From an uncultured Bacteroidia bacterium (GTDB taxonomy: Bacteria; Bacteroidota; Bacteroidia; Bacteroidales; UBA932), in NCBI GenBank assembly GCA_902778105.1, contig CACYWN010000010.1:17857-81856 (forward strand): 64,000 nucleotides of DNA, written 5' to 3'. Shown here in pieces: positions 9,845-23,043 of the stretch (the first letter of the stretch is position 1; each line of letters opens with the position of its first letter). Position numbers and translations under genes: made by a program. The notes beneath the pieces are model-generated. The model had not been told where the DNA came from and searched no databases. It saw only the letters and a program-made list of their open reading frames with translations.

Positions 9845-10056
9845 GTATTTTTATGAAAAGGGCCTCCACCAGGGTGAAGGTCCTGCGTAAATAGATGAAC
9901 ACAAGGTGTTCGGTCTCTGAGTGGAGACAGAAAAGCCCATTTTTGCTTCCTGCGAGAAACCTAAGTGCGTCGTCGGAGGCGTTTACAAGGGTTTTTGCTT
10001 CCGACGAGGACCCCTTGGAAATCGATCGCCGGGTACATCTGAATGTACAAGTTAGA
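9845..10056. other. Gene-poor interval with five consecutive inverted repeats (possible structured RNA)
   Basis: No convincing coding frame is found between the lipoprotein promoter and tRNA-Val. Five hairpins follow one another: 9860-9883 (GGGCCT/AGGTCC plus three inner pairs), 9897-9911 (GAACAC/GTGTTC), 9913-9928 (GTCTC/GAGAC), 9971-10006 (CGTCGGAGGC/GCTTCCGACG, one G-T pair) and 10033-10048 (GTACAT/ATGTAC). The 11-mer TTTTTGCTTCC occurs twice (9940-9950 and 9992-10002). On the minus strand the 9860-9883 hairpin is followed by TTTT, like a weak terminator, so a minus-strand RNA ending near 9855 is possible. I do not recognise a known RNA family. Confidence 0.45.
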
Positions 10057-10090
10057 CGAAAAAAGGCACCTGCATCGCTGCATGTGCCTT
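10057..10090 (-). terminator. Terminator hairpin downstream of tRNA-Val
   Basis: On the minus strand GGCACATGCA and TGCAGGTGCC form a stem with loop GCGA and one mismatch, followed directly by TTTTTT. It lies just past the 3' end of the tRNA. Confidence 0.75.
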
Positions 10091-10098
10091 TCTTTCTG

Positions 10099-10173
10099 TG
10101 AGGACTGGCAGATTTGAACTGCCGACCTCTTGCCTGTCAAGCAAGCGCTCTAAACCAACTGAGCTAAGCCCTC
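10099..10173 (-). tRNA. tRNA-Val(GAC)
   Basis: On the minus strand the sequence starts GAGGGCTTAGCTCAG and folds as a standard cloverleaf. The acceptor stem is GAGGGCT/AGTCCTC with one G-T pair and an A discriminator. The D-arm is GCTCAGTTGG...GAGC. The anticodon stem CTTGC/GCAAG carries loop TTGACAG, so the anticodon is GAC (valine, GUC/GUU). The T-arm is GGCAG TTCAAAT CTGCC. CCA is not encoded. A TACCTTTG element lies upstream and a terminator downstream, so it is an independent unit. Confidence 0.93.
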
Positions 10174-10189
10174 ATTCATTTGCGGAATG

Positions 10190-10197
10190 CAAAGGTA
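10190..10197 (-). promoter_or_regulatory. -7 promoter element (TACCTTTG) of tRNA-Val
   Basis: A perfect TAnnTTTG match on the minus strand, 16 bases before the 5' end of the tRNA. Confidence 0.6.
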
Positions 10198-10230
10198 GGA
10201 ACTTTTTTTCATTCTCGCAAGAGTGAAACC

Positions 10231-11460
10231 CTATTTTTTCAACTTTTCCTCCGCATAGGCCCGGGTCAGCCGGAAAGTTTTCTTGCGGGAGGAGGGAGCT
10301 TCAAACATGGCATCGTTCATGACCTGCTCGCAGATGCTGCGGAGACCGCGGGCACCGAGTTTCCGCTCGATGGAAGTATCCACGATGAGGTCCAGGACAT
10401 CCGGATCGATCTCCAGTTTCATCCCGTCCATTTCGAAGAGCTTCTCGTACTGGCGGACGATGGCGTTCTTGGGCTCGGTCAGGATACGGCGGAGGGAATC
10501 CCGGTCCAGCTGGTCCAGATACGTGACGACCGGAAGCCGGCCCACGATCTCGGGAATGAGCCCATAGGCACGGAGATCCTGGGCATCGACATACTGAAGG
10601 AGGTTGTCCTTGTCGATCCGCTGCTTCTCCTCGGCCCCGAAGCCGATGATCTGGGTATTCTTGCGCTGGGCGATATGCCGTTCGATTCCCTCGAAGGCAC
10701 CGCCGCAGATGAACAGGATGTTCTGCGTATCCACATGGATGAACTCCTGCTCGGGGTGCTTTCGGCCGCCCTTCGGCGGAACGTTCACCACGTTGCCTTC
10801 CAGGAGCTTAAGCATCGCCTGCTGCACGCCCTCGCCCGAAACGTCGCGGGTGATGGACGGGTTGTCGGACTTGCGGGCGATCTTGTCGATCTCGTCGATG
10901 AAGACAATCCCCCGCTCCGCCTTCTTCTGGTCGAAATCGGCCTCCTGCAGGAGCCGGGTGAGAATACTCTCCACGTCTTCACCCACATAACCGGCCTCCG
11001 TCAGGACCGTCGCATCCACGATGGTGAACGGGACATCCAGCTGCTTGGCGATAGTCTTCGCCAGCAGGGTTTTGCCCGTTCCGGTGGGTCCGACCAGCAG
11101 GATGTTGGACTTCTCCAACTCCACACCGTCGTCCGCCTTGTCGATCAGATTGTGGCTGATGCGCTTGTAATGGTTGTACACAGCAACGGCCAGCACGACC
11201 TTGGCGCGGTCCTGACCGATGACGTACTGGTCCAGGAAGGCCTTGATGTCCTTGGGTTTGGGAGCCTTGTCCACCGAACCGACCGAAGACGCAGCGCCTT
11301 TGGACGGGGTGTGTTCCAGTTCCGCCACATACTGGGCGGCCATCTTCGCACAATCCGAGCAGATGAACCCGTCGATGCCCTGGAGCATGAACGGGACCTC
11401 CGCATCGGACCGGCCGCAAAGGACGCAATGGCTGTGCGTTGTCTGGGACTTCCTGGCCAT
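10231..11460 (-). CDS. clpX: ATP-dependent Clp protease ATP-binding subunit ClpX
   Basis: 409 aa. The N-terminal zinc-binding domain has Cys12, Cys15, Cys34 and Cys37. The AAA+ domain has Walker A GPTGTGKT at 124-131, Walker [12 protein letters not shown], and sensor 2 GARGLRSI near the C-terminus. ClpX unfolds tagged proteins in the cytoplasm and feeds them to ClpP. Its start ATG shares one base with the clpP stop (TGATG), so the two are translationally coupled, and the order tig-clpP-clpX is the common bacterial one. Length is normal for the family. Confidence 0.97.
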   Translation of the reverse strand: MARKSQTTHSHCVLCGRSDAEVPFMLQGIDGFICSDCAKMAAQYVAELEHTPSKGAASSVGSVDKAPKPKDIKAFLDQYVIGQDRAKVVLAVAVYNHYKRISHNLIDKADDGVELEKSNILLVGPTGTGKTLLAKTIAKQLDVPFTIVDATVLTEAGYVGEDVESILTRLLQEADFDQKKAERGIVFIDEIDKIARKSDNPSITRDVSGEGVQQAMLKLLEGNVVNVPPKGGRKHPEQEFIHVDTQNILFICGGAFEGIERHIAQRKNTQIIGFGAEEKQRIDKDNLLQYVDAQDLRAYGLIPEIVGRLPVVTYLDQLDRDSLRRILTEPKNAIVRQYEKLFEMDGMKLEIDPDVLDLIVDTSIERKLGARGLRSICEQVMNDAMFEAPSSRKKTFRLTRAYAEEKLKK

Positions 11461-12128
11461 CAGCGGGATTTCTTGTACAGGATTTCGTCGACCATGCCGT
11501 AGGCCTTCGCCTCCTCGGCCGTCATCCAGAAGTCGCGGTCCCCGTCGGCGGTGACGCGCTCAAGCGGCTGACCGCTGTGTTCGGAGATGATGCGGAAGAG
11601 CTCGGTACGGGTCTTCTCGATCTCGCGCGCTGCAATGAGGATGTCGCTGGCCTGGCCCTGGGCACCGCCCAGCGGCTGATGGATCAGGACGCGGGAATGC
11701 GGCAGCGCCGTCCGCTTGCCCTTGGTGCCGGCGCAGAGGAGGACGGAGCCCATCGAGGCGGCCATACCGGTGCAGACGGTCGCCACATCCGGCTGGACGA
11801 TCTGCATCGTGTCGTAGATGGCAAGGCCGGAAGAGACCTGACCGCCCGGCGTGTTCAGGTACAGGGTGATGTCCGCCGCGGAATCGGTGGAAGCCAGGAA
11901 AAGGAGCTGGGCCATCACGATATTCGCGACATCGTCGTCGATGGGGACACCCAGAAAGATGATGCGGTCCATCATCAGGCGGCTGAACACGTCCATCTGC
12001 GCGACATTGAGCTTGCGCTCCTCGGTGATGGTCGGGTTGATGTAGGCATCCAGGGCGGATGCATAACGAGACAGGGTCATCGTACCGATGCCCCTGTCCT
12101 TTGCTGCGAATTTCTCGAATTCGTTCAT
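11460..12128 (-). CDS. clpP: ATP-dependent Clp protease proteolytic subunit ClpP
   Basis: 222 aa. The catalytic triad is intact: Ser125 in GMAASMGS, His150 in RVLIHQP and Asp199 in the DGDRDF region, with the same spacing as in E. coli ClpP. ClpP forms a double heptameric ring that degrades proteins delivered by ClpX. It starts 28 bases after the tig stop and is coupled to clpX through TGATG. The N-terminal extension before the core may be a short propeptide. Confidence 0.97.
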   Translation of the reverse strand: MNEFEKFAAKDRGIGTMTLSRYASALDAYINPTITEERKLNVAQMDVFSRLMMDRIIFLGVPIDDDVANIVMAQLLFLASTDSAADITLYLNTPGGQVSSGLAIYDTMQIVQPDVATVCTGMAASMGSVLLCAGTKGKRTALPHSRVLIHQPLGGAQGQASDILIAAREIEKTRTELFRIISEHSGQPLERVTADGDRDFWMTAEEAKAYGMVDEILYKKSR

Positions 12129-12156
12129 AGACTCTTCACTTCGTTCAGAATGCCAC

Positions 12157-13473
12157 TTACTTCAGCGCACGGAACTTCTCTTCCGAAATCTTCTTGGTCT
12201 GGACGGAGACCTTCTCCCGGATGGCGGCGATGGTCTTGTTGTCTTCCACCTGCTCCTCAAGCCGGCGGACCTGGTTCTCATCCTCCAGGACGTTGCGGGC
12301 GGAGCTCTTGATCAGTTCCTGCGGGACATTGCCCATGCCGTACATCGCATACTGGTAGGCGACGAAGCTTTCGGCGGCCTCCTCGAGGTCCTGCTTCTCC
12401 ACCTTGAGGCCGAGTTTCTGCATCATATAGCCACGGACAAGCTGCCACTTGAAGTCCGTGATGAAGCCCGGGAATTCCTTCTCGACTTCCTCGGCGGAGT
12501 ACTTGCCCTCATTGGCATACACGAGCCAGCGCTTCAGGAAGGCTTCCGGAAGCTCCACAGCGGCCTTGTCCACGAAATACTTGCGGACATCGTTGCCGAA
12601 GCGGTAGTTGGATTCCTGGGTATGGTTCGCACGGATCCGCTCGGCGACTTTCTCCATGAACTGCTCCTCGGAGGTGACGGCGCCCTCGCCGAACATTTTG
12701 TCCCAGGTCTCCTGGTTGGATTCGGCGGCGACGAAGGTCTTCACGTTCACGACGGTGAAGGTGAACATCGGATCCAGTTCGGCAAGCTTCGCCTTGTCCA
12801 CCTTGAGCATCGACGCGCGGTCGGTCTCGTTCTCGAAGGCCTCGTTCACATTGAGCGTGACCTTCTCACCGGCCTTCTTGCCGACGAACATCGGGCGGGC
12901 CAGTTCGGACACCTGGGCCAGGGAGACATATACGCCTTCGGCGCTGTGGCTGTCATTGGCGATGTCGGCGACGATATAGTCATTCTCACCGGCGGCCTCG
13001 CCTTCCTGCAGCGAACCGTACTGCTGAAGCATCTGGGCACGCATGGCCTTCTTGGCATCTTCGGTCACATTGATCTCGTAGTAAGGGATCTTGTCGCCCT
13101 CACCCACCTCGAAGGTCAGCTCCGGCGTCTGGGCGATGTCGAACTTGAAGGTGAAATCGTTGCCGGCCTTCCACTCGAGCTGCGGCTGGTCTTCCGCCGG
13201 AAGCGGTTCGCCCACCACGCGGATCTTCTCCTCGCGGATAAAGTTGTCAAGCTGCTCGGAGACCAGGGAGTTCACGCTCTCGTAAAGGGCCTGGTCGCCA
13301 TAGAAGCGCTGGATGAGGGACATCGGGGCCATTCCCTTGCGGAACCCTTTGATGTCGGCGCGGCGGCGGTATTCGTTCAGTCTTTTCTTGAGGGCGTCGG
13401 CGTAGTCGGCGGCGGCGATTTCGATGCCCACCTGGTAGTTCAGGGCATCGGGCTGGGTTTTGGTAATGTTCAT
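12157..13473 (-). CDS. tig: Trigger factor (ribosome-associated peptidyl-prolyl isomerase/chaperone)
   Basis: 438 aa. The ribosome-binding signature GFRKGMAP lies at 43-50 in the N-terminal domain. A middle PPIase-like domain (about 145-240) and a long helical C-terminal arm follow, as in trigger factors. The middle domain is divergent, as usual in Bacteroidetes, so prolyl isomerase activity is less certain than chaperone activity. The gene heads the tig-clpP-clpX unit, with a TATCTTTG element 36 bases upstream of the ATG. Confidence 0.93.
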   Translation of the reverse strand: MNITKTQPDALNYQVGIEIAAADYADALKKRLNEYRRRADIKGFRKGMAPMSLIQRFYGDQALYESVNSLVSEQLDNFIREEKIRVVGEPLPAEDQPQLEWKAGNDFTFKFDIAQTPELTFEVGEGDKIPYYEINVTEDAKKAMRAQMLQQYGSLQEGEAAGENDYIVADIANDSHSAEGVYVSLAQVSELARPMFVGKKAGEKVTLNVNEAFENETDRASMLKVDKAKLAELDPMFTFTVVNVKTFVAAESNQETWDKMFGEGAVTSEEQFMEKVAERIRANHTQESNYRFGNDVRKYFVDKAAVELPEAFLKRWLVYANEGKYSAEEVEKEFPGFITDFKWQLVRGYMMQKLGLKVEKQDLEEAAESFVAYQYAMYGMGNVPQELIKSSARNVLEDENQVRRLEEQVEDNKTIAAIREKVSVQTKKISEEKFRALK

Positions 13474-13509
13474 TGTATCGTTTAGTTTATATTAATCTGA
13501 AAAGGGGCG

Positions 13510-13517
13510 CAAAGATA
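13510..13517 (-). promoter_or_regulatory. -7 promoter element (TATCTTTG) of tig-clpP-clpX
   Basis: A perfect TAnnTTTG match on the minus strand in the AT-rich gap between pgpH and tig. Confidence 0.6.
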
Positions 13518-13545
13518 GTAAAAAAACGGCGAAGTAACAACCGGC

Positions 13546-17596
<4,051 letters not shown>

Positions 17597-17610
17597 TCAA
17601 TATAAACGTA

Positions 17611-17618
17611 CAAATATA
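17611..17618 (-). promoter_or_regulatory. -7 promoter element (TATATTTG) of gyrB
   Basis: Perfect TAnnTTTG on the minus strand, 26 bases before the ATG. A second match (TATTTTTG) lies at 17620-17627, so the exact one in use is open. Confidence 0.55.
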
Positions 17619-17629
17619 GCAAAAATATA

Positions 17630-19324
17630 TCAGAAATTCAAGAGGATCCCGGCCGTAAAGTACATTCCCGCCTGGGCGTGGACGGGGATCCGCTGGATGG
17701 CCTGTCCAAGCAGGTTTCCGCCCTTGACCCAGAAGCCGAAATGGCGGGTGAAACGGTACTCGGCGTTCAGGCCGAGATCCACCCAGCCGGGAACCACAAG
17801 CAGCGACATCGACCTATAGCTGGAACGGCGGCGGGTGGACCATGCGACGTCCAGTCCTGCCGTGAAACGGTCGCCCCAATGCCAGGCCGGCCGGATCCAT
17901 CCGACGAAGGACGCGGGCGTAAAGACGGACTCGGCGGAAAGGTCGGTCCAACGGTACGCCATCTTGCCGTCCACCGTCACGTGGTCGGACTTCCAGCCAT
18001 AATCGAGTTCGACGAAGAGGAGGTTGTAGTCCGACTCATACAGGGCCGTCTGGTAATGGCTGCGGTCATCGAAGGCAAACCCTTCCACCGGCGCGAACTT
18101 CCAGCGGGCATAGCCGCTCTGGAGGTCATACCGGAAGCGGCTGGCGATGTTGCCGCGGGCGCCCAGCATGGCACGGATCCGTTCCCGGGAATGCCCGAAC
18201 TCATTCACCCCGCTGAACGGAGATGAGAAGAAGCGGCCGGACAGCGTATGGAAGCGGTCCCCTCCGGTCGCAGAGGTCTGAAGGATCAGGCGGTCGTCCA
18301 GCAAGTGGAAGTCCACATGGACATCCGGATAAAGGATGCCTGAAGGGTGGCGGTACTGCTCCGGCCAGACGGAGAAATCGTCGGAATAGATGAAAGAGGA
18401 GACGCGGGCGCCGAGGCTGAATCCCCAGCAGTCCAGCGAGAATTCATATTTCGGCGTGACGGAAAGCAGGCCCGTGTAGCCGGCCATGTCTCCCCGGTAA
18501 CGCACCAGGTCCACATCCAGGTCCGCCACGATCCGCCGCCCTTCCCCCAGGACAGAGCCGAATGTCCCGTCCATCGCAAACAGGCTCTCCGTAAAGTCGG
18601 AAGAAACCACGCCCAGGGACTCGTGCGAGAAGTCGCTGCCGAAGAAATGGTAGTTCACGGCCGCATCATACAGGAAATGGGGTTCATCCGTGGGGAAGGA
18701 ACGGACCCTGCCCGCCGCTTCCAGACCGCCCATCTTCTGATAGTGATAAGCGTCATTGGCCATCCGGTTCCGGTAGCCAAGGTCCAGGGTGGCCACGCCG
18801 CCCTCCCAGGCATAGGTCCCGTCCACGCCGGCCTTGGTGTCGGCGAGGTATCCGCCCATCCTCTCCCCGGAAGGGACCAGCAGATGGACGTCGTTTTCCT
18901 GTTTGGTGTCGAACTGATGATACTTGCCGAAATAGGAGCGGTGATTCGCATACACGTCCACCTGCAGATTCTCCCTGCGGAGCGGAGCCCAGACCAGTTC
19001 CAGTTCCGGATGCAGGGTATACCCCGCTCCGAGACGGAGATAGAAGCGCTCCTGGGTGGAAGGACGGGGAGTGGGTTTCAACTGCACGTAATAGGGCTTG
19101 AACTCATAGGCTCCCTGATACGGTTTTTCGAAGACGGAATAGTCGAAATCCAGGTTGAACTGCATCACCGTGTCCGGCACGGCAAGGACCTGGGCAGGCT
19201 TGACGATCGAGGCTGCGCCGCCCTCATAGGCGTTCGTGACCTCCACGGTGGGATTGAGGTTCTGTCCATAGGCCAGGGCGGACACCGCCGCCAGAAGGGC
19301 CGTCGAAAGGATATGCTGTCTCAT
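17630..19324 (-). CDS. Outer-membrane beta-barrel protein (TonB-receptor-like, no plug)
   Basis: 564 aa with signal peptide (MRQHILSTALLAAVSALAYGQ). The mature part is almost wholly made of alternating aromatic/hydrophobic beta strands (RFYLRLGAGYTLHPELELVW, SHYQTALYESDYNLLFVELD) and ends in an aromatic-rich barrel strand (GILLNF), so it is an outer-membrane barrel. No plug or TonB-box region is visible. It follows the large TPR protein gene after a seven-base gap. A TPR protein plus such a barrel is a pair I remember from Bacteroidales genomes, but its function is unknown to me. Confidence 0.75.
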   Translation of the reverse strand: MRQHILSTALLAAVSALAYGQNLNPTVEVTNAYEGGAASIVKPAQVLAVPDTVMQFNLDFDYSVFEKPYQGAYEFKPYYVQLKPTPRPSTQERFYLRLGAGYTLHPELELVWAPLRRENLQVDVYANHRSYFGKYHQFDTKQENDVHLLVPSGERMGGYLADTKAGVDGTYAWEGGVATLDLGYRNRMANDAYHYQKMGGLEAAGRVRSFPTDEPHFLYDAAVNYHFFGSDFSHESLGVVSSDFTESLFAMDGTFGSVLGEGRRIVADLDVDLVRYRGDMAGYTGLLSVTPKYEFSLDCWGFSLGARVSSFIYSDDFSVWPEQYRHPSGILYPDVHVDFHLLDDRLILQTSATGGDRFHTLSGRFFSSPFSGVNEFGHSRERIRAMLGARGNIASRFRYDLQSGYARWKFAPVEGFAFDDRSHYQTALYESDYNLLFVELDYGWKSDHVTVDGKMAYRWTDLSAESVFTPASFVGWIRPAWHWGDRFTAGLDVAWSTRRRSSYRSMSLLVVPGWVDLGLNAEYRFTRHFGFWVKGGNLLGQAIQRIPVHAQAGMYFTAGILLNF

Positions 19325-19331
19325 CTCGTTG

Positions 19332-22274
19332 CTAGTTAGGAAGTTTACGCAGACGCAGGGCTACCTGGTCCAGGACATCGTCGCCGGGACCGTATGCCGT
19401 GTAACCGGACTTGATACTCTCGAAGGTAGCCTTGGCCTGGGCCATGTTCCCGTTCTCGGCGAAGGTGTCTCCGAGGACGATGAAAGCCTTGGCCAGCCAA
19501 TAGTTCTGTCCGCCCGCCTTGCCGGCGAAATCATAAACCTTTTCCTGGATTCCGTTGAAATCGGCCCGGTCGAACTGGTCCTGGATGATCAGGTAGGCAG
19601 CCTCGGCCCCCTCGTCGGTGGAAGGATCCCTGGCGAGCTGCGAGAACAGGCCGTAAGCCTCGGCGCGGCGGCTCATCCCGAGGCAGGACTTGGCGCTCAC
19701 ATACAGGGCTTCCCGTTTCTCGGCCTCCGTGGCACGGCGGTCGGAACGGACGGGAGTCGCAGCGGACAGGGCGTCTTCATATTCGCGGGCCCGGAAGGCC
19801 GAACGCATCATACCCAGCGAAGCGGCATACTTGTTCTCGTCCATCCGCGCGTTTTCCTGCAGCTTCTGATAGGCCCCATAAGCCTTCCCATAACGCTCCA
19901 GGCCGAAAGACAGGTCGGCGAAATGCAGATAGGCCGTTTCCAGGAACGGGGCTTCCAGACCGCGGTCCAGGGCGATGGCATAATGGTCGCAGGCCTTTTC
20001 CTTATCACCCAGGCCCCGGTAACTCTCAGCGAGGTAGAACTCGGCCTCCGTCACCTTGGAGCCGGAAGGATACTTCTCCAGATAGCTCCTGAAAGTGGAT
20101 TCCGCCTTGGCGTAGTTGCCGGAGAGGAAGATCTCCTCCGCCGTGCCGAAATACATGGCCTCTTTCTGGTCATCCGTCCGGGCCACCTTGTCGCCCAGGC
20201 TGTTGACATAGGCCAGGTAAGCATCCGGTTCCTGGCGGGTGCGGTAAATGGATTCGATGGCGAGCAGGGCATCATCGGCATAGTCACCGCCCTGCTGCGC
20301 GACTTGCTTGTAATAGTCCAGCGCCTTCGCGTCGTCTCCCCCGTTCCTGGCGATCATAGCCAGTTCCAGGAGGGACTTGGCTGCAAAGGAAGGATCGTCG
20401 GTCGCGCTGCGGAGCGTACGGAAGGTACGGACGGCATCGTCCTCCTCCCCGACGGAAACATAAGCGCGGCCCAGTTCGTACATCGCCTCGGAATAGTAAG
20501 GAGAAGAAGGATCCGCCTGCTTCACGCGCTCCAGGAACTGGACCTTGCGCGGAAAGTCGCGGACCAGGCCGCAGGCGACACCGGCCCGGAAATACGGATA
20601 GATGTCGTCCGGATCCGGATAGTCGGCCAGCTTGCGCTCGAAGGCGGCGATGGCCGTCGTATAATCCTTCTGGAAGAAGTAGCAGTCCCCGATCCGGGTC
20701 TCGGCATCGGAGCCGAACGCGTCGTGACGGCCCTCCAGGTAATTGTTGAACCACTTCAGGGCGGCAGGATAGTCACCCTCCTTGAAATACGTATAGGCGA
20801 GGTTATACGGAATCAAATCCCCTTCCCGCCTGCCGTCCAGGGCCGACAGGTTGTACAGGTCCATCAGGACGCTCCTCGCATCGCCATATTTCTCGTCGCG
20901 GAAATAGGACTCCGCCACCCAGTACCGGGACAGCTGGTTGAACGGGTCGTGCCGGGGACTGTAGTAAGCGGCGGCCTTCAGATACGGGACCGCGTCCCGC
21001 CAGGAACCGTTGCCGATCAGCTGGCCGGCCCTAAGGAAATAGGCCTTCATGTAGTTGGACTGCATCCGGGGATCCAGTTCGTCGATGTTGTCGTAGGCGG
21101 CGACGGCGGCCTCGTAGTCGTGGTTCGCCAGGGCGGCCATCGCCATGTAGCTGTAGATCTGGTCACCCTTGGCCAGGGCGTCATAGCGCTTCATGTAGTC
21201 GTTGAAGGCCGACACGTCGTTGTTCAGGTCGAACGCGAGTTTGGCATAATTGAAATACGCGTCCTCCTGGATATCCTTGTTGAACCCGAGGGCGGCCGCC
21301 TCCTTGAAAGCGTCCAGCGCGGCCACCTTGTTGCGCAGCTGGATGTAGCTGTAGCCCATCTGGTAGTTGGCGATCTGGCCCAGGGAATCCGTCCGTTCGG
21401 GCATCTGGCTGAAATTGTCCACGGCGCCCTGCCAGTCCTTCACGCTGTACATGACGGAGCCGGCATAGAAATAGTCCGAGCGGTTGCGGGCCGTCTTCCC
21501 CGCAAGGTTCTTCTGGTAATAGGAACGGGCTTTTTCCGTGTCTCCGAGGACCAGATAGGACTCGGACATGATGCGCGCGAGGTGGGGCTGCCGGTCCTCG
21601 GGGACCTTGTCGAAAAGGTCCTCCCCGAACTTCACCACATACGGATAGTCCTTTTCCATGAAGCGGCACTCCAGGATATAGTAGTTCGCCAGCTGGGTGA
21701 AACGGGGGTCGGAGGAAGATTCGGCGAACCAGTCCGCCGCCTCCCGGAAATCGCCCTGCGAATAGCAGACATAGCCGAGGGAATACTGGCCAGGGGCCGT
21801 ATAGTCGGAGTACGGGAGCGTCTGCATCCGCTCGAACAGGGTCCGGGCAAGGGACAGGTCACCGCTTCCAAATGCGCTGTAAGCCTTCTTGTAAGCAAAT
21901 TCCGGGACCTCCTCCTTCGCAATCTCGGACTGGGAGACGCAGTCGAACCGGTAGGAAGCGCCCTCGTAGTCCTCCCGGTCGAACAGGTCCTGCGCCCACC
22001 GGAAATTCACCCGGGGAACCAGGATGGATTCGGGCCAGCGGTCCAGGAAGGATTCCGCCAGCTTCTCATACCCTTCGGAGCGCATCTCGATGGCGCAAAG
22101 GGCGGCATAGCCTTCGGCCTCGCTGCCGGGAATCCGTTCGAAAAGGCGGGCGGCCTCCGCGTACATCCCGTGCCCGTAAAGCTCCAGGGCGCGGCTATAT
22201 TCCGGTGACTGTGCCGACGCGGCCGTCACGAGGAGGGCGGCCGTCACGGCCAGGAAGAGTCTTTTTGTCATCAT
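19332..22274 (-). CDS. Large exported tetratricopeptide-repeat protein
   Basis: About 980 aa from ATG 22274 (MMTKRLFLAVTAALLVTAASAQ, signal peptide); a longer frame would run across the divergent ftsE start. Nearly the whole protein consists of helix-turn-helix repeats of about 35-40 residues with TPR spacing, such as YSRALELYGHGMYAEAARLF, AESYRGLGDKEKACDHYAIA and LFEPGK-free repeats with conserved Ala/Tyr. Such proteins are periplasmic scaffolds. The barrel gene follows within seven bases, so the pair probably acts together in the envelope. A TATTTTTG element lies 17 bases upstream. Confidence 0.85.
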   Translation of the reverse strand: MMTKRLFLAVTAALLVTAASAQSPEYSRALELYGHGMYAEAARLFERIPGSEAEGYAALCAIEMRSEGYEKLAESFLDRWPESILVPRVNFRWAQDLFDREDYEGASYRFDCVSQSEIAKEEVPEFAYKKAYSAFGSGDLSLARTLFERMQTLPYSDYTAPGQYSLGYVCYSQGDFREAADWFAESSSDPRFTQLANYYILECRFMEKDYPYVVKFGEDLFDKVPEDRQPHLARIMSESYLVLGDTEKARSYYQKNLAGKTARNRSDYFYAGSVMYSVKDWQGAVDNFSQMPERTDSLGQIANYQMGYSYIQLRNKVAALDAFKEAAALGFNKDIQEDAYFNYAKLAFDLNNDVSAFNDYMKRYDALAKGDQIYSYMAMAALANHDYEAAVAAYDNIDELDPRMQSNYMKAYFLRAGQLIGNGSWRDAVPYLKAAAYYSPRHDPFNQLSRYWVAESYFRDEKYGDARSVLMDLYNLSALDGRREGDLIPYNLAYTYFKEGDYPAALKWFNNYLEGRHDAFGSDAETRIGDCYFFQKDYTTAIAAFERKLADYPDPDDIYPYFRAGVACGLVRDFPRKVQFLERVKQADPSSPYYSEAMYELGRAYVSVGEEDDAVRTFRTLRSATDDPSFAAKSLLELAMIARNGGDDAKALDYYKQVAQQGGDYADDALLAIESIYRTRQEPDAYLAYVNSLGDKVARTDDQKEAMYFGTAEEIFLSGNYAKAESTFRSYLEKYPSGSKVTEAEFYLAESYRGLGDKEKACDHYAIALDRGLEAPFLETAYLHFADLSFGLERYGKAYGAYQKLQENARMDENKYAASLGMMRSAFRAREYEDALSAATPVRSDRRATEAEKREALYVSAKSCLGMSRRAEAYGLFSQLARDPSTDEGAEAAYLIIQDQFDRADFNGIQEKVYDFAGKAGGQNYWLAKAFIVLGDTFAENGNMAQAKATFESIKSGYTAYGPGDDVLDQVALRLRKLPN

Positions 22275-22290
22275 CGTCTGTATTATTGTA

Positions 22291-22298
22291 CAAAAATA
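22291..22298 (-). promoter_or_regulatory. -7 promoter element (TATTTTTG) of the TPR/barrel operon
   Basis: Fits TAnnTTTG on the minus strand; divergent from the ftsE element 15 bases away. Confidence 0.55.
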
Positions 22299-22312
22299 CG
22301 AATTTTTCTGAT

Positions 22313-22320
22313 TATCTTTG
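22313..22320 (+). promoter_or_regulatory. -7 promoter element (TATCTTTG) of ftsE-nth
   Basis: Perfect TAnnTTTG match. It overlaps a possible TTG start at 22318, so the ATG at 22342 is the more likely ftsE start. Confidence 0.6.
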
Positions 22321-22341
22321 TCTATCACAGTCCAAAAACGC

Positions 22342-23043
22342 ATGGAACCCTTGATCCAATTCAGCGGCGCGGACATCCTGGGCGGAGACAGCGTCGTCAT
22401 CTACGGCCTTGACATGACCATCATGCCGGGAGATTTCGTGTACATCGTCGGCAAGGTGGGCAGCGGAAAGACCTCCATCATCCGGACCATCACGGCGGAA
22501 AACCGCCTCACGGCCGGGGAAGGCATGGTCTGCGGGTTCAACCTCCGGGGTATCCGTACAAAAGACATACCGATGCTGCGCCGGCGGCTGGGCGTCGTCT
22601 TCCAGGACTTCCAGCTGCTGATGGACCGGTCGGTGGAATCCAACCTCGAATTCGTCCTCCGGGCTACGGGCTGGAAGGACCGCGTCGCCATCGACACCCG
22701 GATCAACGAAGTTCTCGAAGACGTGGGAATGGCTACCAAGGCCCACAAGATGCCCCACCAGCTCTCCGGCGGCGAGCAGCAGCGCATCGCCATCGCCCGG
22801 GCCCTCCTGAACCGGCCACAGGTGATCCTCGCCGACGAGCCGACCGGCAACCTGGACGGCGAGACGGCCGACGGCATCCTCAAACTCCTCCGCAAGCTCA
22901 ACGAGGAAGGCACGGCCATCGTGATGGTCACGCACAACCGCTCCATTTTCGAACGCTACTCCGGCCGGGTCTTCTCCTGCGCCGACGAGCACTGCACCGA
23001 ACAGTTCGAGGACAATACTTTCGACCTGGAGCTGACGATATGA
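22342..23043 (+). CDS. ftsE: Cell-division ATP-binding protein FtsE
   Basis: 233 aa from ATG 22342. ABC ATPase with Walker A GKVGSGKT at 37-44, Q-loop VVFQDFQLL, signature LSGGEQQR, Walker [13 protein letters not shown] and switch His in [14 protein letters not shown] and the [17 protein letters not shown] opening are typical of FtsE, which with FtsX controls septal peptidoglycan hydrolases. No ftsX lies next to it. It is translationally coupled to nth (ATGA overlap). Confidence 0.87.
   Translation: MEPLIQFSGADILGGDSVVIYGLDMTIMPGDFVYIVGKVGSGKTSIIRTITAENRLTAGEGMVCGFNLRGIRTKDIPMLRRRLGVVFQDFQLLMDRSVESNLEFVLRATGWKDRVAIDTRINEVLEDVGMATKAHKMPHQLSGGEQQRIAIARALLNRPQVILADEPTGNLDGETADGILKLLRKLNEEGTAIVMVTHNRSIFERYSGRVFSCADEHCTEQFEDNTFDLELTI

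Noticed and set aside
9845-10056. 6S RNA, tmRNA or RNase P RNA
   Set aside because: No single long rod with central bubble, no tRNA-like end or tag frame, and no conserved RNase P core was seen.
10051-10057. Integron attC-like core (GTTAGAC)
   Set aside because: No matching inverse core at the right distance and no integrase; chance match.
9895-10101. 68-codon open frame in the gene-free interval
   Set aside because: It runs through four of the hairpins and the tRNA terminator and has no family or signal features.
19329-22208. Plus-strand open frame of 959 codons opposite the TPR gene
   Set aside because: Antisense shadow of a clear repeat protein with signal peptide and promoter; its own translation shows no domain.
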